NCBI RefSeq assembly: GCF_007830295.1
Contig: NZ_VLKC01000002.1
Location: 1,150,940 to 1,214,939 of the forward strand
Length of the DNA: 64,000 nucleotides
Origin: Sporomusa sp. KB1
Lineage (GTDB): Bacteria > Bacillota > Negativicutes > Sporomusales > Sporomusaceae
Direction of reading: 5' to 3'
Positions 20,000 through 28,538 of the stretch are shown here, piece after piece. The first letter of the stretch is position 1, and each line of letters starts with the position of its first letter. Below the pieces are notes generated by a model that was not told the DNA's origin, ran no database searches, and worked only from the letters and a program-made list of their open reading frames with translations. Both the position numbers and the translations under genes were made by a program.

Positions 20000-21169
20000 T
20001 TACTCAGGCAGCTTGGTCAGCACTTGCGCAACATGTTTTAATGTTTCCCATTTTTTACAGAAACAAAACCGGACTTGGCGGCTGCCTTTGGCTTTATTCG
20101 CATAAAACGAGGAACCTGGCACAGTAGCCACGCCTGTCAACTCAATCAGCTTGCGGCTAAAGGCAGTATCATCGGTTATCCCTAAACGCGCCATAATATC
20201 ACTGGCATCAGTAAGTACATAATATGCGCCTTGGGGCAGCTCGCATTTAAACCCAGCTTGGCGCAAAGCGCCCAGAACAAAATCGCGGGCTTCGCCATAA
20301 TGGCTTTTTAATCCCTCATAGTATTCAGGCCCATAGGTCATAGCCTCAGCAGCAGCATGTTGAAGTGGCGTGGGCGCTCCGACAGTAAAAAAATCATGCA
20401 CCTTACGGATGCGCTTAGTAATTTCCGGTGCGGCAATAGCCCAACCCACCCGCCAACCAGTGACCGAATAGGTTTTGGAGATGGAATTAATAGTGATTGT
20501 CCGCTCAGCCATACCTGGCAGAGAGGCAATTGATACATGCCTGGCACCGTCGTAGAGAATATGCTCATAGATTTCATCAGCGACAGCATAGGTATCCCAT
20601 TTGATACACAGAGCAGCAATTTCCGCAAGCTCTTCCTTGCTAAATACCTTGCCTGTCGGATTATTGGGCGTATTAATGATGATGGCTTTCGTCTTTTCAT
20701 TGAAGGCAGCTGCCAACTCTGCTGCCAAATAGTGCCAGTCAGGTCCATACAACGTTACATAGCGCGGCGTAGCCCCTGACAAAATAGAATCCGGGCCGTA
20801 ATTCTCATAAAACGGCTCAAAAATAATAATTTCGTCGCCAGGGTTAATAAGCGCCTTTAAAGTGGCAATCATGGCCTCAGTGGCACCACAGGTGACGGTA
20901 ATGTCGGTCTTGGGGTTGCATTCGATGTGATTGTAATCACGAACCTTTCGGCTGATGGCCTCTCTGAGCTCAGGCTCACCAAAGGTTACCGGGTACTGGT
21001 TAAACCCCGCCTGGATAGCACGGATGGCAGCTTCCTGAATGGCTTTAGGACTTTCAAAGTCCGGAAAGCCTTGCGACAGGTTATAGCCGCCTGCTTCATC
21101 ACAGATACGAGTCATTTCCCGGATGACTGATTCGGAAAAAGTTTCGGTAATTTGGGATAATTTTTTCAT
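20000..21169 (-). CDS. PLP-dependent class I/II aminotransferase
   Basis: This 389-aa aminotransferase of the aspartate/aromatic family has GGYNLSQGFPDFESP at the N-terminus, the NTPNNPTGKVFS signature, VADEIYEH and the PLP lysine in SISKTYSVTGWRVGW. The start is the ATG at 21169, directly after GGAGGT; an in-frame codon 96 bp upstream would overlap the ABC gene. It is 16 bp downstream of the ABC ATPase and looks like the last gene of that operon, which suggests that the imported compound or its product is an amino acid or amino-sulfonate. Substrate is not readable from sequence. Confidence 0.88.
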   Translation of the reverse strand: MKKLSQITETFSESVIREMTRICDEAGGYNLSQGFPDFESPKAIQEAAIRAIQAGFNQYPVTFGEPELREAISRKVRDYNHIECNPKTDITVTCGATEAMIATLKALINPGDEIIIFEPFYENYGPDSILSGATPRYVTLYGPDWHYLAAELAAAFNEKTKAIIINTPNNPTGKVFSKEELAEIAALCIKWDTYAVADEIYEHILYDGARHVSIASLPGMAERTITINSISKTYSVTGWRVGWAIAAPEITKRIRKVHDFFTVGAPTPLQHAAAEAMTYGPEYYEGLKSHYGEARDFVLGALRQAGFKCELPQGAYYVLTDASDIMARLGITDDTAFSRKLIELTGVATVPGSSFYANKAKGSRQVRFCFCKKWETLKHVAQVLTKLPE

Positions 21170-21185
21170 AGCTGACCTCCGTGAT

Positions 21186-21983
21186 TTAGGTATTGGTATT
21201 AGCTGCTTTCCACGCTTCTTCTCTGATAAGCCCCATGACTTCCTTTTTAATGCGGATAAAGTCATCAGTAAGTTTTAGATCAAAAGTACGTTCATTAGGC
21301 AGCTCCACATTGATTTTTGCCTTAATTCTCCCTGGCCGGGCTGTCATTACATAGATGGTGTCGCCAAGAAAAACGGCTTCATCCACATCATGAGTAACGA
21401 AAAGAATGGTCTTATGGGACTCATCCCACACACTTAAGAGCAATTCCTGCATAACTGTCCGAGTCTGGGCATCAAGAGCCCCAAAGGGCTCATCCATTAA
21501 CAGCACTTCGGGATCATTGGCCAAAGCACGGGCAATAGCCACCCGTTGCTTCATACCGCCTGACAAGTCACGGGGGAAAAAGGTCTCAAAGCCTCTGAGG
21601 CCAATCTTTTCAATATAATGGTCGGAAACCTCAATGCGCTCTGGTCTACTTTTGCCAGCAACATCCAGTCCAAATTCAATGTTTTCCCGCACAGTCAACC
21701 ACGGAAACAGGGTATACGTCTGGAACACCATGCCCCGGTCACTCCCTGGGCCGGTTATTTCCCGCCCGTCAAGGAGTACCCGGCCTGAGGTCGGTTCTTC
21801 CAGACCGGCAACGATTTTCAAAATGGTCGATTTGCCGCAGCCTGAGGGACCGAGTATGGTAACAAACTCACTGGGCTTAACGGTAAAACTGGCCTCTGCC
21901 AAGGCAATAACCTGACGCTCCTTGCCAGTAAATATTTTGCTTACGCCATCAATGATTACTTTATCTTGCGTCATTTCTGTCAT
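21186..21983 (-). CDS. ABC transporter ATP-binding protein (SsuB/TauB/NrtD type)
   Basis: This 265-aa ABC ATPase has the Walker A GPSGCGKST, Q-loop TYTLFPWL, signature LSGGMKQRVAIARAL, Walker B VLLMDEPFGALD and H-loop FVTHDVDEA. The FPWLTV sequence around the Q-loop is typical of the nitrate/sulfonate/taurine subfamily. I place the start at the ATG at 21983, behind AGGAGG and 1 bp from the permease stop; an upstream in-frame start would extend into the permease gene. It couples ATP hydrolysis to the adjacent permease. Confidence 0.92.
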   Translation of the reverse strand: MTEMTQDKVIIDGVSKIFTGKERQVIALAEASFTVKPSEFVTILGPSGCGKSTILKIVAGLEEPTSGRVLLDGREITGPGSDRGMVFQTYTLFPWLTVRENIEFGLDVAGKSRPERIEVSDHYIEKIGLRGFETFFPRDLSGGMKQRVAIARALANDPEVLLMDEPFGALDAQTRTVMQELLLSVWDESHKTILFVTHDVDEAVFLGDTIYVMTARPGRIKAKINVELPNERTFDLKLTDDFIRIKKEVMGLIREEAWKAANTNT

Positions 21984-21984
21984 G

Positions 21985-22785
21985 CTACCGTCCTCCTTTG
22001 CCCATCCAGGGGAACATCCTGGCATATAACCATTTGAATACAATATCAATAACAATGCCAATAACACCAATTACAATGATACCAACAATAATATTGCCTG
22101 TTTTCAAAAACCGTTGGGCCTGCATAATCATAAATCCCAGGCCTGAACCGGCGGCCACAATCTCCGCCACAACCAGGTATGTCCACGCCCAGCCAAAAGC
22201 AATTCGCAGCGTATCCACAATACCCGGCATACTTGCCGGCAGAATAATCCGGCGAAAAACGCCCCAGCGGGAAACGCCCAGGGTATAAGCAGTATCAATC
22301 AGATCATGGGCGACATTCTTGGTCACGTCCATAATCATGAGTGTCAGGGGAAAGAAGGTACCAAAAAATATGACGGCGATTTTTTCACTTTCGCCAATAC
22401 CAAGCCACAGAATAAACAGCGGAATAAAGGCCGAGGCTGGCATATAGCGGATAAAGCTAAGCATGGGCTCGGCCAACGCCTCACAGACCTTGAGACTGCC
22501 CATCATGATCCCCAGGGGTACAGCAATCACAGCCGCCAGCAAAAAGCCAACAGTTACCCGGAACACACTGGCCCAAATATCATTCATTAAATCGAATTCA
22601 GAAAATAAGATAACTCCGTCTTTTACCACCTTATCCGGCGACGGTAAAAACATGGGGGGAATCAAGTCGCTATAGGTAAGCGCCGACCAGATGGCAGCAA
22701 GCAAAACAAAGGTCAATGCGCTCAAGGCAACATAGAACGGCGCAGGAATATCTGCTTTAGGTGTAAAAAGTTTGCATTTGACCAT
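21985..22785 (-). CDS. ABC transporter permease (SsuC/TauC type)
   Basis: This 266-aa membrane protein has about six hydrophobic segments and the EAA loop typical of BPD_transp_1 permeases, around AYTLGVSRWGVFRRIILPASMPGIVDTLR in two parts. It forms the pore for the substrate captured by the neighbouring binding protein. The ATG follows AAGGAGG closely. A strong hairpin separates it from the upstream binding-protein gene. Confidence 0.92.
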   Translation of the reverse strand: MVKCKLFTPKADIPAPFYVALSALTFVLLAAIWSALTYSDLIPPMFLPSPDKVVKDGVILFSEFDLMNDIWASVFRVTVGFLLAAVIAVPLGIMMGSLKVCEALAEPMLSFIRYMPASAFIPLFILWLGIGESEKIAVIFFGTFFPLTLMIMDVTKNVAHDLIDTAYTLGVSRWGVFRRIILPASMPGIVDTLRIAFGWAWTYLVVAEIVAAGSGLGFMIMQAQRFLKTGNIIVGIIVIGVIGIVIDIVFKWLYARMFPWMGKGGR

Positions 22786-22809
22786 AGTTCATCCTCCTTA
22801 ATTTGTAAA

Positions 22810-22844
22810 GGCCGCGTAGAAGCGCTGACGCCTCTAGCGCGGCC
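22810..22844 (-). promoter_or_regulatory. Intercistronic stem-loop between binding protein and permease
   Basis: GGCCGCG pairs with CGCGGCC, continuing through TAGA/TCTA-like and GCG/CGC pairs to a CTGA tetraloop, giving a nearly perfect stem of about 15 bp. No T run follows. Such hairpins commonly protect the 3' end of the binding-protein message and lower expression of the downstream permease and ATPase; that role is inferred. Confidence 0.65.
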
Positions 22845-22863
22845 CTAAACCTTCGCTAGTATC

Positions 22864-23877
22864 CTACTTGACTTTGGTAATAAAAGTACTGTCAATGTAT
22901 TTGTTCAAATCAGGTGCCTGTGCTAACAGCTTAAGTTTTACATAGAATTCACCGGCCCGTTTACCGACATCATAGATAGCGCCTGGTTTTTCTTTGGTGC
23001 CATAAAACTCAAGATTTTCTTTTAGGTCATAAAATTTAACAGTTTGAATATCCGCAGCTACCTCTTCTGGTTTCATCTTGAAAGCGGCTGCCAAAATTTT
23101 GTTAGTATCTTCCGGATTTTTATTCATATAATCTGTAGCTTCTGCCAACGCAGCTACGATGGCTTGCACTGTTTCAGGATTGTTGGCCGCCAGGTCTTCA
23201 CGGACGGCCAGTATATCAGCAATCAGACCAGGCGTATCTTTGGTCGTAGCCAACACAGTTTCACCGGCTGCCTTTGCTTTACCCAGATGCGGTTCCCAGG
23301 TAATAGCAGCATCCACTTTGCCAGCCATAAAGGCCGAAGCCGCTTCACTGGCTTTCATATCTACAGCTTTAATATCGCCATCGTTTAAGCCATTTTGCTC
23401 CAGCAGGGTAGACAACAGGAAGTGGGAAGCCGAACCACGGTGGAAGGCAATTTCTTTGCCTTTGAGATCGGCAATTTTTTCAATACCCTTGCTCTTTTTC
23501 ACAATCAAGCCATCTGCACCGTTAGAAGAATCAAAGGCCCAGACAAATTTCATGGGGACACCCTCCCCAGCAGCCGAAACCGATACATCAAGGGAGGCTG
23601 CCATAGCCTGGATTTTGCCGGCTACCAGTGCCTGTTTCCGGTCACCGACACCTTCGATGGATTGCAACTCTACTTCAACGCCCCTATTTTTAAACATGCC
23701 CTTTTCTTTGGCTACGAACAGCGCACCATAACCGGTCCAGGGAGTATAGGCAATAACAATCGGCTTTTTCTCTCCGACCTGGGACGCTTTTTCTGCGGAT
23801 TTATTACCGCCACAGCCAGCAACAACCATTGCCAGCATAGCTGCCAGAAGCAGCATGGATACCAGTTTCTTTTTCAC
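22864..23877 (-). CDS. ABC transporter substrate-binding lipoprotein (NMT1/SsuA type)
   Basis: This 337-aa protein starts with a lipoprotein signal peptide ending in VVAGCGG. The mature part has the NMT1/SsuA-type fold: IAYTPWTGYGALFVAKEKGMFK, a VGDRKQALVAGKIQA segment and a DAAITWEPHL motif. It should capture a small anion or organic substrate outside the membrane. I place the start at the GTG at 23877, seven nt after GGAGGG, rather than at a TTG 15 bp upstream. It is the first gene of the operon SBP, permease, ATPase, aminotransferase. The ligand is unknown (sulfonates, nitrate, taurine or thiamine precursors are family possibilities). Confidence 0.9.
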   Translation of the reverse strand: MKKKLVSMLLLAAMLAMVVAGCGGNKSAEKASQVGEKKPIVIAYTPWTGYGALFVAKEKGMFKNRGVEVELQSIEGVGDRKQALVAGKIQAMAASLDVSVSAAGEGVPMKFVWAFDSSNGADGLIVKKSKGIEKIADLKGKEIAFHRGSASHFLLSTLLEQNGLNDGDIKAVDMKASEAASAFMAGKVDAAITWEPHLGKAKAAGETVLATTKDTPGLIADILAVREDLAANNPETVQAIVAALAEATDYMNKNPEDTNKILAAAFKMKPEEVAADIQTVKFYDLKENLEFYGTKEKPGAIYDVGKRAGEFYVKLKLLAQAPDLNKYIDSTFITKVK

Positions 23878-23981
23878 GAAAAATCCCTCCAAAACATTAA
23901 CTAAGATACCCCTTATAAAGTTCTATCTATCACATATTCGAGCAAAATTTCTTTTATCCTTTTCCCCATTAAAGAAAAAGC

Positions 23982-24017
23982 AAAAAAATATAGGCCCTCT
24001 TTGCGAGTACCTATATT
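23982..24017 (-). terminator. Rho-independent terminator after the EamA gene
   Basis: ATATAGG (23988-23994) pairs with CCTATAT (24010-24016), and the minus strand continues with seven T. It separates the EamA gene from the ABC operon; it could also serve as an attenuator in the ABC leader. Confidence 0.7.
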
Positions 24018-24126
24018 CTCTATTTTCCTTTAGAAAAACGATTCATTATAGCGAGGTAACGCTACACCGTGACTAGCACAAAACATCAACTTAGGTTTCA
24101 TTTCACCTTGCCCAAGAAATAACTGC

Positions 24127-25077
24127 TTAAGAATAAGCGCCTTGTTTGTGATCGTTATTGCTCAACATCATAATATATGCGCCTGCCAAAATTAGTACAA
24201 TTCCTATAATAGTGGATGTAGTAAGAGTTTCCCGTAAAATAAGGAGACAAAATAACGGCGCCAGAGCTGGCTTTATAAAGAATACGATCGACGCGACAGC
24301 AGCAGAACTTTTCTCCATAGCCATGAAGTAAAACAGATAACCTAAACCGCTTACAACAACGCCAAGATAAATCAGAACAGCAATATTGCTATAAGTAATC
24401 CCGGAAATTATCGAAATGTCGACTAAGAGCGGGGTAATATTTCCTATTTGATAGGTATCAAACAAAGCTAAATGGGAAATCAGCATCAAGGCCAATAAAA
24501 TTATATCACCTGCCAGAAAGGAAAAACAATTGATCACAATACTGCCATACCTTGCTACTCTCTTTTTACTAACAACACTATAAAGCGAAAAGGTTATGGC
24601 CGATAATATGGCTAAAATGATGCCTTTCATATCTGTATGAATCCCAAAGGGATTTAAAATAAAGAGCACACCCAACAAGCTAACTGCCAGAGATAGCATT
24701 ACCTTGTTATTGATCTTTTCTTTTAATAAAAAATACGCAATCGGCGTTGTAAATGTAGGGTTGGCACTAAATATAATAGCCACCGTCGAAGCCATCGTAT
24801 AAAGGATAGCAAATTGAAAAAACGACATGCTGATAACGATTCCTAAAAATCCTGTTAATATAAAATATAAACAATCATTTCTATTTAACTCAATATTTTT
24901 CCTTTTTATCGCTTGCATTGATGCCGGCAGTAATATTACCCCCCCGATCAAGAATCTGATAAAATTCAGTTGAAAGGGATTAATATCAGCCGCCACAATT
25001 TTACCGGCTATCTCCATGGTGCTGAAAATAACAGCCGCCAGTATAATATATATGTAAGCTTTTTTCACAGTTATCAT
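24127..25077 (-). CDS. EamA/DMT-family transporter (probable exporter)
   Basis: This 316-aa protein has ten hydrophobic segments arranged as two EamA repeats (about residues 8-138 and 150-300), with the usual NFIRFLIGG in the first repeat and PALAPLF-type motif in the second. DMT-superfamily members export amino acids or other metabolites. It is divergent from a LysR regulator, the standard arrangement for a regulated exporter. The ATG at 25077 abuts its AAGGA, and a GTG three codons later is better spaced. The substrate cannot be inferred. Confidence 0.88.
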   Translation of the reverse strand: MITVKKAYIYIILAAVIFSTMEIAGKIVAADINPFQLNFIRFLIGGVILLPASMQAIKRKNIELNRNDCLYFILTGFLGIVISMSFFQFAILYTMASTVAIIFSANPTFTTPIAYFLLKEKINNKVMLSLAVSLLGVLFILNPFGIHTDMKGIILAILSAITFSLYSVVSKKRVARYGSIVINCFSFLAGDIILLALMLISHLALFDTYQIGNITPLLVDISIISGITYSNIAVLIYLGVVVSGLGYLFYFMAMEKSSAAVASIVFFIKPALAPLFCLLILRETLTTSTIIGIVLILAGAYIMMLSNNDHKQGAYS

Positions 25078-25197
25078 TTCCTTTTGGAGTGGATTGACAA
25101 TAGTAGCTTCCTAAACAACTTTGACACCATGCCCTATGTCAAGTATGATTATAACAAAATATGAAACATAGTTAAAATATCTGTTAAGACTATTTTT

Positions 25198-25214
25198 CAT
25201 TCGATAATCGAATG
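25198..25214. promoter_or_regulatory. Palindromic LysR-type operator candidate
   Basis: A CATTCGAT-A-ATCGAATG palindrome of 17 bp lies in the divergent EamA/LysR intergenic region, 27 bp upstream of the LysR start. LysR regulators bind such interrupted dyads and usually repress their own gene while activating the divergent one. Confidence 0.6.
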
Positions 25215-25240
25215 CTTGCAGGGTTGAAGGAGTCGTCAAC

Positions 25241-26122
25241 ATGGACATTCGTCAATTAAAATACTTTCTTGCGATTGCAGAAGCCGGACAGATTACCAAA
25301 GCGGCTACCCGGCTGCATATCACCCAACCACCCTTAAGCCAGCAAATTATCCTGCTGGAAAAAGAATTGGGCGTACAACTGATTGAAAGAACAAAAAAAC
25401 ATATCAACTTAACAGAATCAGGGCGTATATTACAAAATAGAGCTGAACAAATCATAGAACTAATTAACACCACCATTGATGAAATACACGAAGCGGCCAA
25501 TGGCATAAGCGGCAAGCTGACAATCGGCACCATCACATCCTCCGGCAGAACACTAATACCCGAATTCGTTCAAAAATTTCATCAGATCTATCCTAAAATT
25601 TCCTTTGACTTACGTCTGGGAGATTCCCGGCGCATATTAGAATTACTAAATGCCGGCATTATCGAAATTGGGTTAGTACGTCTTCCCATTAACACTTCCT
25701 TATATAACTATCTAACCTTACCACAAGAAAATATGGTAATGGTTTCCCGGGCTGATGCTATTACAATTGGCGACAAAGAGATTTTATCTTTAGATAAAAT
25801 CCAAAACCATCCTTTATTAATTCACCGGCGCTATGAAACCATAATTATCGATTATTGCCGGCAGATTGGTTTTGAACCAAATGTTCTTTGCACCAGTGAT
25901 GACAATACCTCCTTACTCATTTGGGCTAAGCTGGGACTGGGTATTGCTATTGTGCCTGAAACAACTATCAATCTTCTCCAGGACTCGCCGCTGCTGATAC
26001 AAAAGCTAACCAGTCCTGAACTCATAACAACGGCTGCTATCATCTGGCTAAAAAAGCACACTCTGTCTACAGCAGCCTCCCATTTCCTTGAAATGTTCAA
26101 AAAAGCTCACACCGAACTTTAG
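25241..26122 (+). CDS. LysR family transcriptional regulator
   Basis: This 293-aa protein has an N-terminal winged helix-turn-helix (MDIRQLKYFLAIAEAGQITKAATRLHITQPPLSQQI across two segments) and a C-terminal periplasmic-binding-like effector domain beginning near residue 90 (KLTIGTITSSGR). It most probably controls the divergent EamA exporter through the dyad between them. Length and domain order are standard. The effector is unknown. Confidence 0.93.
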   Translation: MDIRQLKYFLAIAEAGQITKAATRLHITQPPLSQQIILLEKELGVQLIERTKKHINLTESGRILQNRAEQIIELINTTIDEIHEAANGISGKLTIGTITSSGRTLIPEFVQKFHQIYPKISFDLRLGDSRRILELLNAGIIEIGLVRLPINTSLYNYLTLPQENMVMVSRADAITIGDKEILSLDKIQNHPLLIHRRYETIIIDYCRQIGFEPNVLCTSDDNTSLLIWAKLGLGIAIVPETTINLLQDSPLLIQKLTSPELITTAAIIWLKKHTLSTAASHFLEMFKKAHTEL

Positions 26123-26130
26123 ATCTGAGA

Positions 26131-26175
26131 TTTTAAAAGCCGTAGGCCATCTTTTGAATGGCTTACGGCTTCAAT
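26131..26175. terminator. Bidirectional terminator between LysR and symporter genes
   Basis: AAGCCGTA(G)GCCAT (26137-26150) pairs with ATGGC(T)TACGGCTT (26158-26171). It lies 15 bp past the LysR stop and just beyond the stop of the convergent symporter gene. The minus side runs into TTTTAAAAT. Confidence 0.7.
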
Positions 26176-26177
26176 TC

Positions 26178-27443
26178 CTAATCTTCGTAACTTTGGGCGT
26201 ACGCTACTTGCAATATATCGTCAGGAAGTTCTTTTTCCCAACGGGCAACAACAACGGCAGCAACACAGTTACCGCAAACGTTGCAAGCAGTACGGGCCAT
26301 ATCAAGTACCCGGTCTACACCAAGGATTATGGCAATACCTTCTACCGGGAGACCGAAGGCAGCAGCAGTCCCGGCGATAACAATAAGGGAAGCCCCAGGT
26401 ACGGCAGCAATGCCTTTAGTAGACAGCATCAGGGTAATAAGCATCAAAACTTGAGTCTCAATCGGAAACGGAATCCCATATACTTGGGAAATAAACACAA
26501 CAGCCAATGCACTATATAAGGTGGAACCATCCAGGTTAAAAGTATACCCCAGCGGCAATACAAAAGTTACTATATGTTTTGGCACTCCAAATTTTTCTAA
26601 TTTCTCCATAGCAATCGGCAAAGCAGCTTCACTGGCTGCCGTTGAAAATGCTAATATCAGTGGTTCTTTCAGCGCTCGTAACAAATGGAAGAAGTTAACT
26701 CGCACAACAACCGAGGCGGCCAGAAGAACGATAGCGAGAAAAAGAAGTAAAGCAAAATATAATGAAAGGATGAGCTTACCCAAAGGAAGAAGCATCCCTA
26801 ACCCATAGGTACCTACCGTATAGGCAATAGAACCAAAAATACCGATAGGTGCTAGCATCATAACATAGTGAGTAAACTTGAACATAATTTCCGCAACACT
26901 AATGGCAAGATCAATAACAGGACGCCCTTTTGTACCGATGGCAGCAGCAGCTACCCCAAAAAAGACAGAAAAAGTAATAATTTGCAGCATATCCTGACGA
27001 GCCATTGCATCAACTACGTTGGTTGGCACAAGCTTAATTAACATATCAAGATGGTCTATCGTTTTCTTGGCCGCCTCCGCACCGGCGCCAGCAGCCCCAC
27101 CGCTTATTGCTACACCCACGCCAGGCTGAAGGACATTTACCACTACTAAACCAACTACCAAAGCGACCGTCGTAGCAATCTCAAACCATATAATGGATTT
27201 CGCTCCCAAACGACCCAGTTTTTTAAAATCACCGGTACCAGCAATACCCATAATTAACGAACTGAATACCAAAGGAACAACAATCATTTTGATCATGCGG
27301 ATGAACACATCACCAATTGGCTTAAGTGCTTTCCCATATTCGGGAAATAAATAACCAAAGACAATACCCAGAATAAGACCTAAAAAAATCTGTGTTGAGA
27401 GACCCATACCCTTTTTCGGTTTGGCAGTTGAATTTTGCGCCAT
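26178..27443 (-). CDS. Dicarboxylate/amino acid:cation symporter (DAACS family)
   Basis: This 421-aa membrane protein of the GltP/DctA/GltT family has an N-terminal QIFLGLILGIVFGY, two re-entrant serine-rich regions and the conserved NLDGSTLY in the transport core. It should take up glutamate, aspartate or C4-dicarboxylates with H+ or Na+. The GlnK/GlnL-like two-component genes directly upstream on the same strand are likely regulators. AAAGGGGGG precedes the ATG. Confidence 0.93.
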   Translation of the reverse strand: MAQNSTAKPKKGMGLSTQIFLGLILGIVFGYLFPEYGKALKPIGDVFIRMIKMIVVPLVFSSLIMGIAGTGDFKKLGRLGAKSIIWFEIATTVALVVGLVVVNVLQPGVGVAISGGAAGAGAEAAKKTIDHLDMLIKLVPTNVVDAMARQDMLQIITFSVFFGVAAAAIGTKGRPVIDLAISVAEIMFKFTHYVMMLAPIGIFGSIAYTVGTYGLGMLLPLGKLILSLYFALLLFLAIVLLAASVVVRVNFFHLLRALKEPLILAFSTAASEAALPIAMEKLEKFGVPKHIVTFVLPLGYTFNLDGSTLYSALAVVFISQVYGIPFPIETQVLMLITLMLSTKGIAAVPGASLIVIAGTAAAFGLPVEGIAIILGVDRVLDMARTACNVCGNCVAAVVVARWEKELPDDILQVAYAQSYED

Positions 27444-27595
27444 AAAATATTCCCCCCTTTTTTATATTGGCCAATCACTCCTGAATTGAATGTAATCAAC
27501 CAGCTACAAAAAACTACAAAAGGAGACGTAATATCTCATTTTTATCAAGTAAGTATACAAAATGCAAGAAACCGTAAAAAAAAGGTGATGTGGTT

Positions 27596-28465
27596 TCACT
27601 CAGCAGCTAAAAACAATAAGCCTTCAATAAATTTTTTGATATTAACTTTGCCATGATAAGCACTCTTCCCTTGGATAGAAGCCATCTCGTGTCTGATTTC
27701 CTTAAAATCGAACAGTGCGCCGCTATACATTTCAAATTTATCATCATGATAATCCTCAATCCCCATATTAGCCACATTTTGCATGGCTTTGGCAATAGCT
27801 CGCCTGACCCGCTGTTCAATGGTTTTAACATCTTGCTCAATAGCTACTGATAACTCCTGATACAGTTCATGCAGCTGATAAGTCTGATTCTGCCCGTGAC
27901 TCAGACGAACATCAACCAATTGCGCCAACTGGTAAATATTTTTGGCCCCAGCTTCACTAATGATCCCCAGTTCTGAAAATATCCGGTTAATCCGGGTATT
28001 CCGGTTTCGTTTGGCATTGTCATCCTGCTCGACTGGCTTAGCATCAGGACTAACATAACGGGCCGTTGTTTGGGAAATCAGTGACATAACTGCCCGTAAC
28101 TTCCTGCTTTCTTCCACCTTGCAGATTATCGATGTAATCTCTAAAACATTAATCGGCTTATGAATATAAAAGTCAATTCCTGTCTCGTACGCTTTAGTAA
28201 TCATGGGCTGACTGGTACTTTCAGAAATCATAATAAACGAGGTATCCATGCCTCTTTCCTTGAGTTTTCTAATTAATTCTACCCCGTCCTGCCCTGGCAG
28301 CAGCAAGTCAACCAAAGCCACCTCTGGTGAATAGTCGGCAATAATGGCCTCGCCCTTAAGCCCATCGCCGCATTCTGCCACAACAGTTCCCAAATCATAT
28401 TTTTTAATAATATTGCAGATGATTTTTCGAATACTTACATCATCTTCAATAATGACAAACCGCAT
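27596..28465 (-). CDS. Response regulator with YcbB/GlnL-type output domain
   Basis: The first 120 residues are a receiver domain (FVIIEDD acidic pocket, phosphoacceptor D in LVDLLLPG, HKPIN with the conserved Lys). The C-terminal part matches the YcbB/GlnL output domain: INRIFSELGIISEAGAKNIYQL and a terminal IEGLLFLAAE. In Bacillus subtilis GlnL pairs with GlnK to control glutamine use. I start at the ATG of MRFVIIEDD (28465), behind GGTGGG, rather than at an in-frame codon 45 bp upstream. It is 73 bp downstream of its kinase gene. Confidence 0.88.
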   Translation of the reverse strand: MRFVIIEDDVSIRKIICNIIKKYDLGTVVAECGDGLKGEAIIADYSPEVALVDLLLPGQDGVELIRKLKERGMDTSFIMISESTSQPMITKAYETGIDFYIHKPINVLEITSIICKVEESRKLRAVMSLISQTTARYVSPDAKPVEQDDNAKRNRNTRINRIFSELGIISEAGAKNIYQLAQLVDVRLSHGQNQTYQLHELYQELSVAIEQDVKTIEQRVRRAIAKAMQNVANMGIEDYHDDKFEMYSGALFDFKEIRHEMASIQGKSAYHGKVNIKKFIEGLLFLAAE

Positions 28466-28538
28466 TTTCCCACCCCATCTGCTATCTTGCTGTCCAAAGG
28501 CCTGCGCCACTATCGTATATCTGTCAAATTACTGCGCT

